12,392 nt of DNA from assembly GCA_009695405.1 (NCBI GenBank), contig SIAZ01000094.1, positions 1 to 12,392 of the forward strand, written 5' to 3'. The stretch is from Pedosphaera sp. Its GTDB lineage: Bacteria > Verrucomicrobiota > Verrucomicrobiia > Limisphaerales > UBA9464. This document shows, one piece after another, positions 1-6,648 of this stretch. A program made the position numbers and the translations under genes. How positions within the stretch are numbered: position 1 is the stretch's first letter; the number at the start of each line of letters is the position of its first letter. The notes under the pieces were generated by a model, which made no database searches, was not told the origin of the DNA, and saw nothing but the letters and a program-made list of their open reading frames with translations.

Positions 1-10
1 GAAACGGGAA

Positions 11-50
11 CGAGGGAGGCCGGACTGCCACCGGGCCCCGGCTTCCTTCG
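11..50. repeat. Long GC-rich hairpin at the left edge
   Basis: Bases 11-23 can pair with 38-50 as a 13-pair stem, with two G-U wobbles and a 14-base loop. No run of T follows on the plus strand, so it does not look like an ordinary Rho-independent terminator. It may be part of a repeat family, the end of a mobile element, or the 3' structure of a gene lying to the left of the window. Confidence 0.5.
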
Positions 51-70
51 CTTCCAAATTTCAGGGGACT

Positions 71-141
71 TTGGGTAACACCACTTTTGAGTCAACCGGA
101 GCATTTTCCGGCCTCGTCTTGGGTAACACCCCCTTTTGAGT
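71..141. repeat. Pair of 22/23-base direct repeats
   Basis: Copies lie at 71-92 and 119-141. Both begin TTGGGTAACACC and end TTTTGAGT, differing only by a short difference in the middle. Their starts are 48 bases apart and a small inverted repeat (CCGGA/TCCGG) lies between them. Spaced direct repeats near an element end are typical transposase-binding arrangements, for example in the IS21 family, but no transposase is visible in the window to go with them, so the assignment is only a possibility. Confidence 0.5.
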
Positions 142-248
142 TACGGCGCGCTTACCAAAGGAGCAAATTTAGATTCGGTCGGTACTTCTGCGGCATAAAA
201 AGTGGTCTCAGAATAGAAGCTCACAAAGTCGGGATTGGTCAGAATTTC

Positions 249-276
249 TGAGGGAAACCGTGAGGGAAACCGTGAG
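249..276. repeat. 12-base tandem duplication
   Basis: The unit TGAGGGAAACCG occurs twice in tandem (249-260, 261-272) followed by TGAG. It adds exactly four codons to any frame crossing it. It looks like a simple slippage duplication in non-coding sequence. Confidence 0.6.
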
Positions 277-455
277 AACAGCATATGGCCCTCACCGGAA
301 AGGACATTGTTGCGGTGCTGCCCCACGTAGTTTTACCCTCCGTTTCGCGCAAGCTCTCCCTGACTCGCAAGTCCAAAAGAGAGAACCGACGCATTCGCAT
401 CGCCGCGCTGACTTATCAGTTTATTAGCGATAGATGGCATGAAAGGTATCGGATG

Positions 456-488
456 ATGGGGACAGGCTCAAAGTAGGCCTCTCCCCAT
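456..488. ncRNA. Strong hairpin upstream of IS110 relic, possible bridge-RNA remnant
   Basis: ATGGGGA (456-462) pairs perfectly with TCCCCAT (482-488). After a C-C mismatch, AGGC (464-467) pairs with GCCT (477-480), leaving a 9-base loop. There is no T-run after it on the plus strand, so it is a poor terminator. Elements of the IS110 group are known to carry a structured guide (bridge) RNA in the non-coding left end upstream of the transposase gene, and this hairpin sits in that relative position before the transposase remnant at 504-869. Calling it a bridge-RNA remnant is inference; only the hairpin itself is seen. Confidence 0.25.
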
Positions 489-503
489 TAAAAGACATCC
501 TAA

Positions 504-869
504 CTCCTCATCGTCTCAAATCGTAGCCTTGGCCCCAACATTGCCAGTTTTCAATCCGATAGATCCTCTCCTCGAGGCTTCACCAACTCAACTGAGTCAG
601 CCCCCTCCATATCGGCAATTAAACTAGCACTCGACATGGATGTCGGCGACCTCAGGGTGGTTTGCAGGGGCGATGTAGCTAAGCCTCAACCGCCACAGAA
701 AAGAACCGATGCCAACTTTCTCCGGTGGGTCGTTAAACAGAAATCCCAAGCTAAAGAAGCTTTCAACTGCTACGAGGCGGGTCCGACTGGATATTGGCTT
801 CACCGTAAGCTGATTACTATGGGGAATGTTCGGTTGAATAATGATCGAGTCATAAAAGAATCGCCCTAG
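504..869 (+). pseudogene. IS110-family transposase, N-terminal remnant
   Basis: The frame opens after a TAA at 501-503 and ends at TAG 867-869. From about 612 the translation resembles the start of IS110-family (DEDD-type) transposases: IKLALDMDVGDLRVV, in which the first catalytic Asp of the RNase-H-like domain is expected at LALD, then AKPQPPQ, then NFLRWV and CYEAGPTGYWLHRKL. After that last block, roughly 75 residues in, the match fades and a stop follows. The rest of the catalytic domain and the C-terminal Ser-containing Tnp domain are absent. No good start codon lies ahead of the conserved part; the only ATG (636) is inside it. An intact family member has about 300-400 residues, so this is a decayed, truncated copy. 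The family call is from remembered motifs. Confidence 0.65.
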
Positions 870-1189
870 AATTTACTGAATTAAAACTCCTTTTCTTCTC
901 TCTTAACTCACGACCAAAAAAACGCCTTCCCTGCCAAGCTCATCATCACATCTTAGACCCAGCCGACCTTCTTCCTCTAACCACTTGAATCCGCCACCTC
1001 CGCCACCGGATATTTGATCCTATTCAGAGAATTCTTCTTATTCTTATTTTTGATAAATCGAATCAAAATCAGTCGGCCATCCGAGAGGTCTTTGCAAAAA
1101 ATTCTGAAGTGTCCTCTCAGACGAGGTCCAAGTTGATTTTCAATGATGTTTTCCAAAACTCTGCAGAAACTGTCATCTTGCCCTACCAC
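870..1189. other. AT-rich gene-free stretch downstream of folE2
   Basis: This is an AT-rich region between the IS110 remnant and the 3' end of folE2 (which is transcribed towards it). A perfect 9-base tandem repeat (TCCGCCACC twice) lies at 990-1007. An open frame on the minus strand (977-1189) begins with GTG directly after the folE2 stop and is in the same frame, but its product has no motif I recognise. A run of seven A at 917-923 would read as T7 on the minus strand, but I could not find a good stem before it, so I do not call a folE2 terminator. Confidence 0.5.
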
Positions 1190-2035
1190 TTAGCCTTTTT
1201 CAATACAGGCGTAGGCGTTATGATTGTGAATGCTCTCCTGATTCTCAGCTTCCACTTTGTACCAAGAAACAGAGGGATGCTGATTCAAGCGTAGGGCCAC
1301 ATTACGAACAAGATCTTCAACAAAAACGGGGTTCTCGTAGGCTCGCTCGGTGACTGCTTTCTCATCCTCGCGCTTCAAAAGTGAGTACATCTCACTCGAA
1401 CCGCTGGCTTCAATCCAACTAATTAATTCCTCGATCCAGATCACTTTATCTGACCGAATTTGAACAGTAACTTCGCCCCTCTGATTATGTGCTCCATAAC
1501 GACTGATCGCCTTGGAACACGGACATAAAGTGGTGACGTTGGCTTTGACCGTCAGGACGAAGTCGAGATCGCTACCATTGAGTGTCGCATCAAAGCGGAC
1601 TTGATAGTTCATGACTCCTTCCTTTCCGGAAACTGGAGCTTTTTTGACCAAAAAGAAGGGGAATTCCATCTCCAAATGAGCACTGTGTGCCTTCAAACGT
1701 TCCTGCATCGCCTTGAGAATAACGGGGATGTTCTCCACATGGACCACGCCTCCGTGCGAATTCAGTACCTCGACAAACCGGCTCATGTGTGTCCCCTTAA
1801 ATTCTTTCGGCAAATCAACAAACAAACCAAGGATGGCCACCGTGTTTTGGAGATCGTGTGCTTTGTCCCGAACTTGAATCGGAAAACGCAAGTTTCGTAC
1901 ACCGACTTTGTCGATCCTCAACTCCCGGTGGTCCGGTTCACTTTGCTGGTCGGACAATGGCTTAATCGCCTGCAGCACACCGAACTTCTCACCTTCCAAT
2001 TCCGCATTCATAGGAGTCATATTGAACTTCGACAT
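1190..2035 (-). CDS. folE2: GTP cyclohydrolase FolE2 (type IB)
   Basis: This enzyme converts GTP to 7,8-dihydroneopterin triphosphate, the first step towards tetrahydrofolate and queuosine; it acts in the cytoplasm. Seen in the 281-residue protein: GTHMSRF at 81-87, the TTLCPCSK block with Cys171 and Cys173 (a conserved active-site Cys lies in this motif in the family), and GAHNQRG at 181-187 with His183. These are hallmarks of the FolE2 family, which is unrelated in sequence to FolE and is often used when zinc is short. The length is slightly above the usual 260-300 midpoint and the gene looks intact. The ATG at 2035 has no Shine-Dalgarno; in-frame ATGs at codons 6 and 9 are alternatives. 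It is divergent from the nuclease-like gene, with 77 bases between the starts. No folate or queuosine gene is adjacent, and I see no recognisable Zur site. Confidence 0.95.
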   Translation of the reverse strand: MSKFNMTPMNAELEGEKFGVLQAIKPLSDQQSEPDHRELRIDKVGVRNLRFPIQVRDKAHDLQNTVAILGLFVDLPKEFKGTHMSRFVEVLNSHGGVVHVENIPVILKAMQERLKAHSAHLEMEFPFFLVKKAPVSGKEGVMNYQVRFDATLNGSDLDFVLTVKANVTTLCPCSKAISRYGAHNQRGEVTVQIRSDKVIWIEELISWIEASGSSEMYSLLKREDEKAVTERAYENPVFVEDLVRNVALRLNQHPSVSWYKVEAENQESIHNHNAYACIEKG

Positions 2036-2112
2036 GCCACGATGCTATCACCGACATTCAATCCTGCAAAAAAAGTTTGGTGCTGGTTTGCTGAGGGCTA
2101 GCCTGTTGGCTC

Positions 2113-3030
2113 GTGCGTCATCTCTTCTTTTTGCTTTGTTTTTTTGCAAGTGCGACCCAAGCCGCTGAGCCGCCTCGCTTTAAGGTGGCGACTTACAACG
2201 TCGAAAATTATCTGATATCACCTTCTGGTACCCGTTCCATCAAACCAGAATCCCACCGTGTCAAAGTGGTCGAATCCATACTCGAAATCCAACCTGACAT
2301 CCTTGTTCTTGAAGAAATCGGGCGTACTAATTCACTTTTCGAACTAAAAGATCGACTGAAGAAGGCCGGTCTCGATCTTCCACATTGGGAACATATTTCC
2401 GGTTACGATACTAATATTTTTGTCGCACTCTTAAGCCGATTTCCTCTCCTCGCCAGAAGGCCACATACCAATTTAAGTTTTCTGCTTGAAGGTCGACGTT
2501 TCCGCACCAGTCGAGGCTTTCTCGAGGTAGATCTCGAACCGTTTCCTGGCTACCGAGTGACTCTTTTTGCAGCTCATCTGAAGTCAAAACGGGTCATTGC
2601 ACACGCCGAGGAAGCAGCCCTACGAGAACAGGAATCCATCCTTCTACGTCGTCTGATTGATCAACGTATTCAGACATTTCCGGCCGCCAACATCCTCGTT
2701 TGTGGGGATTTTAATGACACTAAAGACTCCCCTGCCCTTCGGACTTTAATCGCCCGTCAATCGCGATCGCCTTTAATTGATACACGACCTGTCGAACGTA
2801 ACGGCGATAAAGCTCCTTCGGAAAAGTCACGCTGGGAACCGCGCCATGTCACTTGGACTCATTACTACGGCAAGGAAGACTCGTACGGTCGTCTCGACTA
2901 CATCCTCGTCAACGCAGGAATGGCCCGCGAATGGCGACGAGAAGGCAGTTACATCCCCATAATTCCGGATTGGGGTATGGGGTCTGATCATCGCCCAATC
3001 GTTTGTGAGTTTGAAGCCATCGAGCAATAA
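2113..3030 (+). CDS. Secreted endonuclease/exonuclease/phosphatase-fold protein
   Basis: This belongs to the Mg-dependent endonuclease/exonuclease/phosphatase superfamily, whose members cleave phosphodiester bonds in DNA, RNA or lipids; the substrate cannot be told from sequence. Residues 1-18 form a signal peptide, hydrophobic with a cleavage-like ATQA/AEP site, so it is exported. Superfamily motifs appear in order: TYNVENY with Asn29, LEEIG with Glu67/68 (metal ligand), AAHLK with His155, GDFND at 198-202, RLDYIL with Asp262, and the terminal GSDHRPI with catalytic Asp292-His293. All key residues are present and the 305-residue length is normal. The start is GTG at 2113: an in-frame TGA at 2092-2094 rules out longer versions, and no other start codon lies between. 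No clear Shine-Dalgarno is visible. The oxidoreductase gene follows after 15 bases on the same strand, so co-transcription is likely, though a shared role is not obvious. Confidence 0.88.
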   Translation: MRHLFFLLCFFASATQAAEPPRFKVATYNVENYLISPSGTRSIKPESHRVKVVESILEIQPDILVLEEIGRTNSLFELKDRLKKAGLDLPHWEHISGYDTNIFVALLSRFPLLARRPHTNLSFLLEGRRFRTSRGFLEVDLEPFPGYRVTLFAAHLKSKRVIAHAEEAALREQESILLRRLIDQRIQTFPAANILVCGDFNDTKDSPALRTLIARQSRSPLIDTRPVERNGDKAPSEKSRWEPRHVTWTHYYGKEDSYGRLDYILVNAGMAREWRREGSYIPIIPDWGMGSDHRPIVCEFEAIEQ

Positions 3031-3045
3031 GGGCATGATCGGCCC

Positions 3046-5313
3046 ATGTCACACCGGCTTCAACTGACTCTTCCAGAGAAAATCCTGTCTGCTATTCCTT
3101 TCGGAATCGGTCAAACCAAACCGAAACACTTCCGCGATATGGCCGAGATCGTCTGGCGCAATCGCGATAATCTGGGCTACGCTTGGAAGGTGATTAGTAA
3201 AGGAGTCTGCGATGGATGCGCCCTCGGCGTTGCCGGACTTCATGACTGGACGATTTCCGGAACTCATCTCTGCATGACCCGGCTCAATTTACTGCGCTTA
3301 AATACTATGCCGGCTCTGGACCCCAAAGTCCTTGCAAACCTGGTCCCGCTACAAAGCCTTTCCAATGCAGAGTTACGTGAACTAGGGCGCATCCCCTTCC
3401 CCATGATTCGTGAAGCAGGTGAATCAGGCTTCAAACGTCTTTCTTGGGAAGAAGCTCTTACCCGCATCAGTGACCGCATTCGTCAAACGAGTCCTCAGCG
3501 AGTCGCTTTCTTTATCACAGCGCGTGGTGTCACAAATGAAGTCTACTATATGGCCCAAAAAGCCGCTCGCTTCCTCGGGACGAACCACGTCGATAATGCC
3601 GCACGCCTCTGCCATGCGCCGAGTTCGGCTGCCATGAAACACGCCGTGGGTTATGCGGCTTCTACTTGCTCTTACAAGGATTGGTATGGAACCGATTTGA
3701 TTGTCTTCTTTGGTGCAAATCCCGCCAATGATCAACCTGTCACGACCAAATATCTGCACGAAGCCAAGTGTCTCGGAACCAAGGTCGCTATCGTCAATCC
3801 TTACCTCGAACCGGGGCTCAAACGCTACTGGGTTCCCAGTACGGCGTCCTCGGCTCTCTTTGGTACTGGGATTGCCGATTGGTGGTTTCCTGTCTCGCAG
3901 GGGGGAGACATCGCTTTCATTACTGGTATCCTCAAAATCCTCTTCCAACGCCAATGGGTAAATCAAGATTTTATCGCCAAACACACCGCCGGTATTCAAT
4001 CCCTCCAAGCCTCCGTCGAAGCCCTTGATTTTCCTTCACTCGAGTCCGCCTCGGGCCTCTCCCGCGCTTCAATGGAAGAATTCGCCGAACTCCTTCATCA
4101 ATCTCCTAACGCGGTCTTTGTGTGGAGTATGGGCATCACTCAACATAGTTACGGCGGCGATGCAGTGAGTGCCGTCCTTAATCTCGGACTGGCTATGGGA
4201 TATATCGGCCGTGAGAAAACAGGTTTAATGCCTATCCGCGGTCATAGCTCGGTTCAAGGAGGAGCCGAAATGGGCTGTTACTCTACGGCTCTGCCCGGTG
4301 GCAAGCCTCTCACTGCCGCTAATGCCGCCGAACTCTCGACTCAATATGGGTTCGATATTCCAGATTGGCCGGGTCTGACTGCCGTAGAAATGGTGGAGGC
4401 CTGCGCCACGGATAGCTTGGACGTCTTTTATAATGTCGGCGGAAACTTTCTACGCACCCTCCCCGACCCAGACCGCGTGGCTGCTGCTCTCACTCGAGTC
4501 CCACTTCGGATTCATCAGGATATTTTAATCACCGATCAAATGCTCCTTCCAGCCGGCGAGGCTGTCATTTTACTTCCTGCAAAGACTCGCTACGAACAGG
4601 ACGATGGCGGTATCGAAACGACCACAGAACGTCGTATTGCTTTTAGTCCGGAAATACCTCGTCAAGTGGGTGAAGCGCGCGCTGAATGGAAAATCCTCCG
4701 CGATGTGGCCGCTGCAGTTCACCCGGATCGCGCTCACTTGTTGGGTGGTGAAACAGGTTGGAAACTGCGCGAAGAAATTGCCCGCATTGTTCCTTATTAC
4801 GACGGCTGCCAGCACCTCACAAAAACAGGCGATGCTGTCCAATACGGTGGCCCTCGACTCTGCGATAACGGAGACTTTGCCACCCCAGATGGACAGGCTC
4901 ATTTTAAGGTAATTGCCGTGCCAAAAAACGCAGTGGAACCGAGCCAAACATCTGTTTGCTCTTCACCCGATTCAGACTCCAATCCCACCTTCGTCGTCAG
5001 CACGCGCCGAGGGAAACAATTCAATACCTTAATCTATGCCAAAGTGGATCCCTTGACTGGTGCGGCCCGCGATGCGGTGTTTATGGCTTCTAGCGATGCC
5101 AACCGATTAGGACTGACAAATAAAGATTCAATTACCTTGGTTAATCCAGCCGGTCGCTATGATGGGCATGTCTTCATCGCACCGATTGCGCCGGGTAATT
5201 TGCAGGTCCACTGGCCGGAGGGAAATGTCCTACTTCGCGCTGGGCTCGTCGACTCTGCCAGTGGTGTCCCTGACTACAACGCAGTGGTCAACGTGGAACG
5301 GCGAACGAGTTGA
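3046..5313 (+). CDS. FdhF/YdeP-family molybdopterin oxidoreductase
   Basis: This is a catalytic-subunit-type protein of the molybdopterin (bis-MGD) oxidoreductase superfamily, in the branch containing YdeP and formate-dehydrogenase-H-like proteins. The true substrate of this branch is poorly defined. Seen in 755 residues: an N-terminal Cys cluster of only three Cys (55, 58, 76; CDGCALG then HLCMTRLNLLR) where classic FdhF has four for a 4Fe-4S cluster; the NAARLCHAPSSAAMK block, in which Cys189-His190 aligns by eye with the Sec140-His141 molybdenum site of E. coli FdhF; a cofactor-binding body with FFGANPANDQP and RGHSSVQGG; and a C-terminal MopB_CT-like domain from about 647, including TRRGKQFNTL. 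No signal peptide or Tat motif is present, so it is probably cytoplasmic. No fdhD, partner subunit or cofactor-synthesis gene is beside it. The ATG at 3046 lies 15 bases after the upstream stop, without a clear Shine-Dalgarno. Confidence 0.9.
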   Translation: MSHRLQLTLPEKILSAIPFGIGQTKPKHFRDMAEIVWRNRDNLGYAWKVISKGVCDGCALGVAGLHDWTISGTHLCMTRLNLLRLNTMPALDPKVLANLVPLQSLSNAELRELGRIPFPMIREAGESGFKRLSWEEALTRISDRIRQTSPQRVAFFITARGVTNEVYYMAQKAARFLGTNHVDNAARLCHAPSSAAMKHAVGYAASTCSYKDWYGTDLIVFFGANPANDQPVTTKYLHEAKCLGTKVAIVNPYLEPGLKRYWVPSTASSALFGTGIADWWFPVSQGGDIAFITGILKILFQRQWVNQDFIAKHTAGIQSLQASVEALDFPSLESASGLSRASMEEFAELLHQSPNAVFVWSMGITQHSYGGDAVSAVLNLGLAMGYIGREKTGLMPIRGHSSVQGGAEMGCYSTALPGGKPLTAANAAELSTQYGFDIPDWPGLTAVEMVEACATDSLDVFYNVGGNFLRTLPDPDRVAAALTRVPLRIHQDILITDQMLLPAGEAVILLPAKTRYEQDDGGIETTTERRIAFSPEIPRQVGEARAEWKILRDVAAAVHPDRAHLLGGETGWKLREEIARIVPYYDGCQHLTKTGDAVQYGGPRLCDNGDFATPDGQAHFKVIAVPKNAVEPSQTSVCSSPDSDSNPTFVVSTRRGKQFNTLIYAKVDPLTGAARDAVFMASSDANRLGLTNKDSITLVNPAGRYDGHVFIAPIAPGNLQVHWPEGNVLLRAGLVDSASGVPDYNAVVNVERRTS

Positions 5314-5333
5314 AAGACGCTGAGGTGTGCTTA

Positions 5334-5403
5334 AGAGGGGCGCCCTCTCATCGATATGTGGGCAGCAACAAAAATCGCAGCTTAGGCGGAATGAAAGATT
5401 CCG
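5334..5403. terminator. Two small hairpins between convergent genes
   Basis: In the 146-base gap between two converging genes, AGAGGG (5334-5339) pairs with CCCTCT (5343-5348) across a 3-base loop, and CGGAAT (5387-5392) pairs with ATTCCG (5398-5403) across a 5-base loop. Neither is followed by a clear T-run on either strand. Their placement suits transcription termination for both genes, but they are weak candidates. Confidence 0.3.
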
Positions 5404-5459
5404 ACGAGTAATCCCTCTCGGAGTGACTCAAACCCAAAAATGCGACGCGGTCTTCTGAG

Positions 5460-6581
5460 TCAATTCGCCTTTGCTCCGCTCGAATTGATCGCGCCCAACG
5501 GCAAAAGCGCCATCGGATACGAGTGATTCAGGTACTCAGTGCAAACCGCAAAGAACTCCGAGCGCTCGGTTGATCGCCGAATACGGTGCAAGAATTCCAC
5601 CCCAATTCCTTCGCCAATGAAGTTCATATATTTCTTCATTTTTTCGACCTGCAAACGTTCACTAAATCCAGCGGTCGGACGGGTCGCTTCATACAGCTTC
5701 GTTATATAATCAAGCAGATCTCGCCCCGACGGTTGGCGTGGAACTCGCCCTCCTAAATGGTCCCGAATTTGGTCAAAAATCCAAGGATTTCGGATGCAAC
5801 CACGACCAATCATCAAGCCACGTGCTCCGGTTTGACTGAGCACCGAAGAGGCCCGCTCTGGAGAATAAATATTTCCGTTAGCTAGGACGGGGCAAGACAT
5901 CTGCTCCACAGCACGAGCAATAAATTCATACCGAACTTCGGTCCGGTACATATCGGCCACCGTACGACCGTGGACGGTAAGAAGATCGATTTGGTGGCGA
6001 TCAAAGATGGGAAGCAGATCTTCAAACACACTCACATCATCAAACCCAATCCGAGTTTTGACGGTGAACTTAACTTGGGTAACCGCCTGCCGCAGGGCAC
6101 CCAGAATACGATCGATCCGAGCGGGTTCACGCAATAGACCGCCGCCCGCACACTTTCGGTATACCACCGGTGCAGGGCATTCCAGGTTTAAATCAATTGC
6201 AACAATGGGATACTTTTGTAACTCCAAGGCGGCTCGCACTAGTGCTTCAGGATCGTTACCGATGAGTTGGGCGATTGCGGGGCGACCGGTGGGGTTTTTA
6301 ATAATTGATTCCAACACATTTCGATCAAGGGTGCTGGTGGAATGAACTCGGCTGTACTCAGTCCAATAAATATCTGGCCCACCATAGTCTGAGAGCAGAC
6401 TCCAAAAGGGCAGGTCAGTGACATCTTGCATGGGAGCCAATGCCAGCAAGGGATTCCCGCCGCTTAACTGAGATTCAAACGCTGTCAATGGTGTCGAGTC
6501 TGCCATTTTTTGAGAACCGTTTAGATCAGAGATTTCCATTTTCAAAGGAGTTTGGACGCAACGAAATGCATCTTCAGCCAC
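5460..6581 (-). CDS. dus: tRNA-dihydrouridine synthase (Dus family)
   Basis: This FMN-dependent enzyme reduces uridine to dihydrouridine in tRNA D-loops using NADPH. The 373-residue protein shows the family landmarks: LAPMQDVTD at 48-56 (FMN site), NLECPAP with the catalytic Cys135, YRKCAGGGLL at 141-150, KTRIG at 175-179, TVHGRT at 202-207, ANGNI at 234-238 and MIGRGCIRNPW at 257-267. The barrel begins near residue 44, so about 40 residues precede it; usual length is 310-340. The GTG start at 6581 is favoured because AGGAGA lies 8 bases upstream of it; in-frame ATGs at codons 15 and 26 lack such a site. The gene converges on the oxidoreductase and diverges from ilvC with 67 bases between the starts. 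Which D positions it modifies (DusA, B or C type) cannot be assigned safely. Confidence 0.93.
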   Translation of the reverse strand: MAEDAFRCVQTPLKMEISDLNGSQKMADSTPLTAFESQLSGGNPLLALAPMQDVTDLPFWSLLSDYGGPDIYWTEYSRVHSTSTLDRNVLESIIKNPTGRPAIAQLIGNDPEALVRAALELQKYPIVAIDLNLECPAPVVYRKCAGGGLLREPARIDRILGALRQAVTQVKFTVKTRIGFDDVSVFEDLLPIFDRHQIDLLTVHGRTVADMYRTEVRYEFIARAVEQMSCPVLANGNIYSPERASSVLSQTGARGLMIGRGCIRNPWIFDQIRDHLGGRVPRQPSGRDLLDYITKLYEATRPTAGFSERLQVEKMKKYMNFIGEGIGVEFLHRIRRSTERSEFFAVCTEYLNHSYPMALLPLGAINSSGAKAN

Positions 6582-6589
6582 AAAACATC

Positions 6590-6595
6590 TCTCCT
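6590..6595 (-). promoter_or_regulatory. Shine-Dalgarno site of dus
   Basis: On the minus strand this reads AGGAGA and ends 8 bases before the GTG at 6581. It is the clearest ribosome binding site in the window and decides the dus start. An ATG between it and the GTG (6586-6588) is out of frame and meets a stop within five codons. Confidence 0.75.
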
Positions 6596-6648
6596 AAGCT
6601 TGTATCGTAAAAAAATTTAGGCATTGTTCCGCTTAAATTTCTGTATTT

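Larger units (their letters stand above)
1..503. other. Gene-free left flank with repeats and hairpins
   Basis: I see no convincing gene here. Short open frames exist (for example 285-476 plus and 141-326 minus) but show no recognisable motif and no ribosome binding site. What can be seen is a 13-pair hairpin at 11-50, two imperfect direct repeats at 71-92 and 119-141, a small CCGGA/TCCGG inverted repeat between them (96-100 with 107-111), a 12-base tandem duplication at 249-276, and a strong hairpin at 456-488 just upstream of the IS110 relic. Repeats, hairpins and a transposase remnant together suggest former mobile-element ends rather than a gene desert with regulatory function; that reading is inference. 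Confidence 0.6.

Noticed and set aside
141..326. 61-residue open frame on the minus strand
   Set aside because: It contains the 12-base tandem duplication, runs up to the direct repeats and has no motif; probably chance.
285..476. 63-residue basic open frame on the plus strand
   Set aside because: It has no recognisable motif or ribosome binding site, its end lies inside the 456-488 hairpin, and the region looks like mobile-element debris.
977..1189. 70-residue open frame after folE2 as a separate gene
   Set aside because: There is no motif and no ribosome binding site, the C-terminal part is low-complexity Lys/Asn-rich, and a 9-base tandem repeat lies inside; kept only as a low-interest finding.
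1601..2101. 166-residue open frame antisense to folE2
   Set aside because: It is a shadow of the strongly supported folE2 reading frame.
6596..6648. Sigma-70-type promoter for ilvC
   Set aside because: The stretch is AT-rich with a TTGTAT at 6600, but no -10 element with proper spacing could be found.
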